Shown: piece by piece, positions 61,778-64,000 of the stretch
How positions within the stretch are numbered: position 1 is the stretch's first letter
Layout: every line of letters starts with the position of its first letter
Assembly (NCBI GenBank): GCA_963796705.1
Contig: CAWCMK010000004.1
Coordinates: 930,001 to 994,000 of the forward strand
From: VRUE01 sp963796705
Lineage (GTDB): Bacteria; Actinomycetota; Thermoleophilia; Solirubrobacterales; 70-9
Length of the DNA: 64,000 nucleotides
Reading direction: 5' to 3'
Made by a program: the position numbers and the translations under genes
The notes under the pieces: model-generated
What the model was told of the DNA's origin: nothing
Database searches by the model: none
Seen by the model: the letters and a program-made list of their open reading frames with translations, nothing else

Positions 61778-64000
61778 ATGGCGCAAACGGCGACCGTGCA
61801 GATCGAGATGCCCGAGATGGGAGAGTCGGTCACCGAGGGAATCGTGCTCGAGTGGCACGTCGCCGAGGGCGATTTCGTCAACGAGGGAGACACCGTCGTC
61901 GAGGTCTCCACGGACAAGGTCGACGCCGAGGTTCCCGCCCCGACTTCCGGGGTGATCACCCGGCTCATCGCCCAGGTCGACGACGAGGTGCCCGTGGGAG
62001 CGCCGCTGGCCGAGATGCAGCCGGGCGAGGATGGCTCCGGCGGCACCGGGGGAGCGCCGTCAGGACCCGGACCTGAAGCGCCCGAGGTGGCGATCGGGGC
62101 CGATGGCGATCGTGATCTTGCTCCGGCTGCCCAGGCAGAGGGGCCCGCCAACACAAACGGAACCGACGAAGTCCGCGCCACCCCGGTGGCGCGGCGCGCC
62201 GCCGGGGAGCTGGGTGTGGACCTGAGTTCTGTGAGCGGCAGCGGCCCGGGCTCGAAGGTCACCAAGGACGACGTCCTCGAGGCGGCCGACGGGCGCGGAA
62301 ACGGATCCCTGGCAGGCTCCCCGGCGGCGGCCGGGCAGGCGAAGCAACTGCGGGGGCCAGCCGCGATCCTCGCCAGGGCGATGGAGGAGAGCCGCGAGGT
62401 CCCGACCGCCACCTCATTTCGGACGATCGCCGTCGACACGCTGGACGCCAAGCGAAGGGCCCTGAACGCTGTCCTCAATGAGCGCGGCATGAAGGTCTCC
62501 TTCACCCACATCGTGGCCTGGGCGATCGCCCAGGCGGCCAGGGACTTCCCGGTCATGGTCCGCAGCTTCGAGGAGCGCGATGGGAAGCCGACGGCGATCG
62601 AGAACGGGCCGATCAACCTCGGGATCGCGGTCGACGTCGAGCGCAAGGACGGCTCCCACAGTCTGATGGTGCCGGCGATCAAGGGCGCCGGGGACCTCGA
62701 CTTCGCCGGCTTCCACTCCCGCTACGAGGAACTGATCAAAAAGACGCGTGAGAACAAGCTGAGCGCCGATGACTTTCTCGGGACCAACATCTCGCTCACC
62801 AACCCCGGGGGAATCGGCACCGTCGCCTCGGTTCCGCGTCTGCTGAAGGGCCAGAGCGCGATCATCGCAACCGGCTCGATCGCCTACCCGCCCGAGTGGG
62901 CGAACGCGACCCCCGAACGGCTGCGGGCGCTCGGCGTATCGAAGGTGATGACGCTTACATCAACCTATGACCACCGGGTCATCCAGGGGGCCGAGTCTGG
63001 CGCATTTCTGCGCCGCCTTGAGCAGCTCCTGCGGGGGGAGGGCGGCTTCTATGAGGGGATCGCCGCCGACCTCGGGATCGAGCCGGGTCCGATCAGCGCC
63101 GCCCATCCCGCCTCCGCCTCGGCGCCGCCGCTGGGGGCACCGGCGCCCCCGGCAACCGCCGCCGCGCCCGACGAGGAGCTGCTGCGCGCCGTGCAGGCGG
63201 CGACCTCGTTGCTCAAGGGCTACCGCACCCACGGTCATCTGGCCGCTCGCCTTGACCCGCTGGGCCGCGAGCCCCAGGGCGACCCGGCGATCCAACCCGA
63301 GACGCTCAACCTGACCCCCGAGCTGATGGCGCGGGTGCCCGCCTCGATCCTCGAGATCGGGGTTCCCGGCGAGACCCTGCTGGAAGCGCTGCCGAGGATG
63401 CGGGAGGCCTACTGCGGCACGATCGCCTACGAGTTTGAGCACCTCTCCTCCCACCAGCAGCGAACCTGGCTGCGCGAGATGGTCGAGACCGGCGCGCACC
63501 GCAAGCCGCTGGAGGGGGAGGAGAAACGGCGTCTGCTGCATCGGCTGGTGGACGTCTTCGAGTTCGAGCGCTTCCTCGAGAGGACCTACCTCGGGCAGAA
63601 GATCTTCTCGATCGAGGGGCTTGACACGGTCGTCCCGATGCTCGACGAGCTCGTAACCCTGGCCCACCGGGGTGGTGCCGATGAGGTCGTCTTCGGGATG
63701 GCGCACCGCGGCCGACTCAGCGTCCTCGCCCACAATCTGGGCCGATCGATTGAGTCGATCCTCGCTGAGTTCGAGGGCTCTAAGCAGATCGACATGGTGA
63801 AGGCAGTCGCCGCGATTCCCCACGGAGGAACCGGTGACGTCAAGTACCACTACGGCCATCAGGGCGTCTACGAGACGGCAGCGGGCGAGAAGATCGCCGT
63901 CCGCCTGTACCCGAACCCCAGTCACCTGGAGTTCGTCAACCCGGTCGTCGAGGGCGCGACGCGCTTCATCCAATCGGAGTTCGCCGGCTCCTCCGTCGAG
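61778..64000 (+). CDS. kgd: Multifunctional 2-oxoglutarate dehydrogenase (lipoyl-E2-E1 fusion), partial
   Basis: 741 codons, open to the window edge. Residues 1-80 form a complete lipoyl domain with the lipoylation Lys (STDKVDAE, K47). Residues about 132-168 look like a peripheral subunit-binding domain (ATPVARRAAGELGVDL, VTKDDVLEA). Residues 195-425 form the succinyltransferase-type catalytic domain (TSTYDHRVIQGAESG, with Gln in place of Asp as in mycobacterial Kgd). From about 465 the E1o part begins (LLKGYRTHGHLAARLDPLG, FGMAHRGRLSVLAHNLG). Mycobacterial Kgd lacks the lipoyl domain. ATG 61778 follows TACACT by ten bases. Confidence 0.93.
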   Translation, partial: MAQTATVQIEMPEMGESVTEGIVLEWHVAEGDFVNEGDTVVEVSTDKVDAEVPAPTSGVITRLIAQVDDEVPVGAPLAEMQPGEDGSGGTGGAPSGPGPEAPEVAIGADGDRDLAPAAQAEGPANTNGTDEVRATPVARRAAGELGVDLSSVSGSGPGSKVTKDDVLEAADGRGNGSLAGSPAAAGQAKQLRGPAAILARAMEESREVPTATSFRTIAVDTLDAKRRALNAVLNERGMKVSFTHIVAWAIAQAARDFPVMVRSFEERDGKPTAIENGPINLGIAVDVERKDGSHSLMVPAIKGAGDLDFAGFHSRYEELIKKTRENKLSADDFLGTNISLTNPGGIGTVASVPRLLKGQSAIIATGSIAYPPEWANATPERLRALGVSKVMTLTSTYDHRVIQGAESGAFLRRLEQLLRGEGGFYEGIAADLGIEPGPISAAHPASASAPPLGAPAPPATAAAPDEELLRAVQAATSLLKGYRTHGHLAARLDPLGREPQGDPAIQPETLNLTPELMARVPASILEIGVPGETLLEALPRMREAYCGTIAYEFEHLSSHQQRTWLREMVETGAHRKPLEGEEKRRLLHRLVDVFEFERFLERTYLGQKIFSIEGLDTVVPMLDELVTLAHRGGADEVVFGMAHRGRLSVLAHNLGRSIESILAEFEGSKQIDMVKAVAAIPHGGTGDVKYHYGHQGVYETAAGEKIAVRLYPNPSHLEFVNPVVEGATRFIQSEFAGSSVE

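Overview
This is a gene-dense, very GC-rich bacterial chromosome segment. GC content is high throughout, starts are often GTG or TTG, and genes of one operon overlap by 1 to 8 bases. The gene content points to Actinomycetota, most likely class Thermoleophilia (Solirubrobacterales). Evidence includes a 2-oxoglutarate dehydrogenase whose E2 and E1 parts are one polypeptide, a deazaflavin (F420)-type nitroreductase homologue, a decaprenyl-phosphate phosphoribosyltransferase-like prenyltransferase, a DUF6636-type lipoprotein and a secreted protein with decapeptide repeats. The taxon is an inference from gene content, not a measurement. I saw no rRNA, tRNA, CRISPR array, insertion sequence or prophage.

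Layout. 1-18.9 kb: a partial gene, a hemolysin III-like membrane protein, B12-dependent ribonucleotide reductase (nrdJ), a P450, an esterase, an ABC exporter pair with a secreted partner, a HAD phosphatase with an MFS transporter, a thioesterase, msrB, a cytochrome c/serS/response-regulator cluster, and small redox and VOC genes. 19.0-34.1 kb: a complete 14-gene respiratory complex I operon (nuoA to nuoN) in the canonical order. 34.2-48.9 kb: acyl-CoA synthetase, AEC permease, a tandem ThyX-like protein, several membrane and secreted proteins, a TetR gene broken by an in-frame stop, a sulfotransferase, a RibD-like reductase, acyl-CoA dehydrogenase and an APH-family kinase. 48.9-64 kb: a two-component pair, a DEAD-box helicase with a quinone oxidoreductase, a PfkB kinase, citrate synthase followed by three small coupled genes, a UbiA prenyltransferase, a histidine kinase remnant, a probable ether-lipid gene pair (acyl reductase and alkyl-DHAP synthase-like), and the start of a fused lipoyl-E2-E1 2-oxoglutarate dehydrogenase that runs off the end.

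The genes fit an aerobic heterotroph: complex I, citrate synthase and 2-oxoglutarate dehydrogenase feed respiration, and the acyl-CoA synthetase, dehydrogenase, thioesterase and reductase handle fatty acids. The most notable regulatory feature is that at least thirteen genes carry a TANNNT -10-like hexamer ending only 6 or 7 bases before the start codon, with no usable ribosome binding site. This suggests leaderless mRNAs. In two divergent pairs one symmetric TANNNTA element can serve as the -10 box for both directions. The best protein-level oddities are the lipoyl-bearing 2-oxoglutarate dehydrogenase fusion, the tandem ThyX-like protein, and a methyltransferase-like protein that appears to lack its catalytic core.
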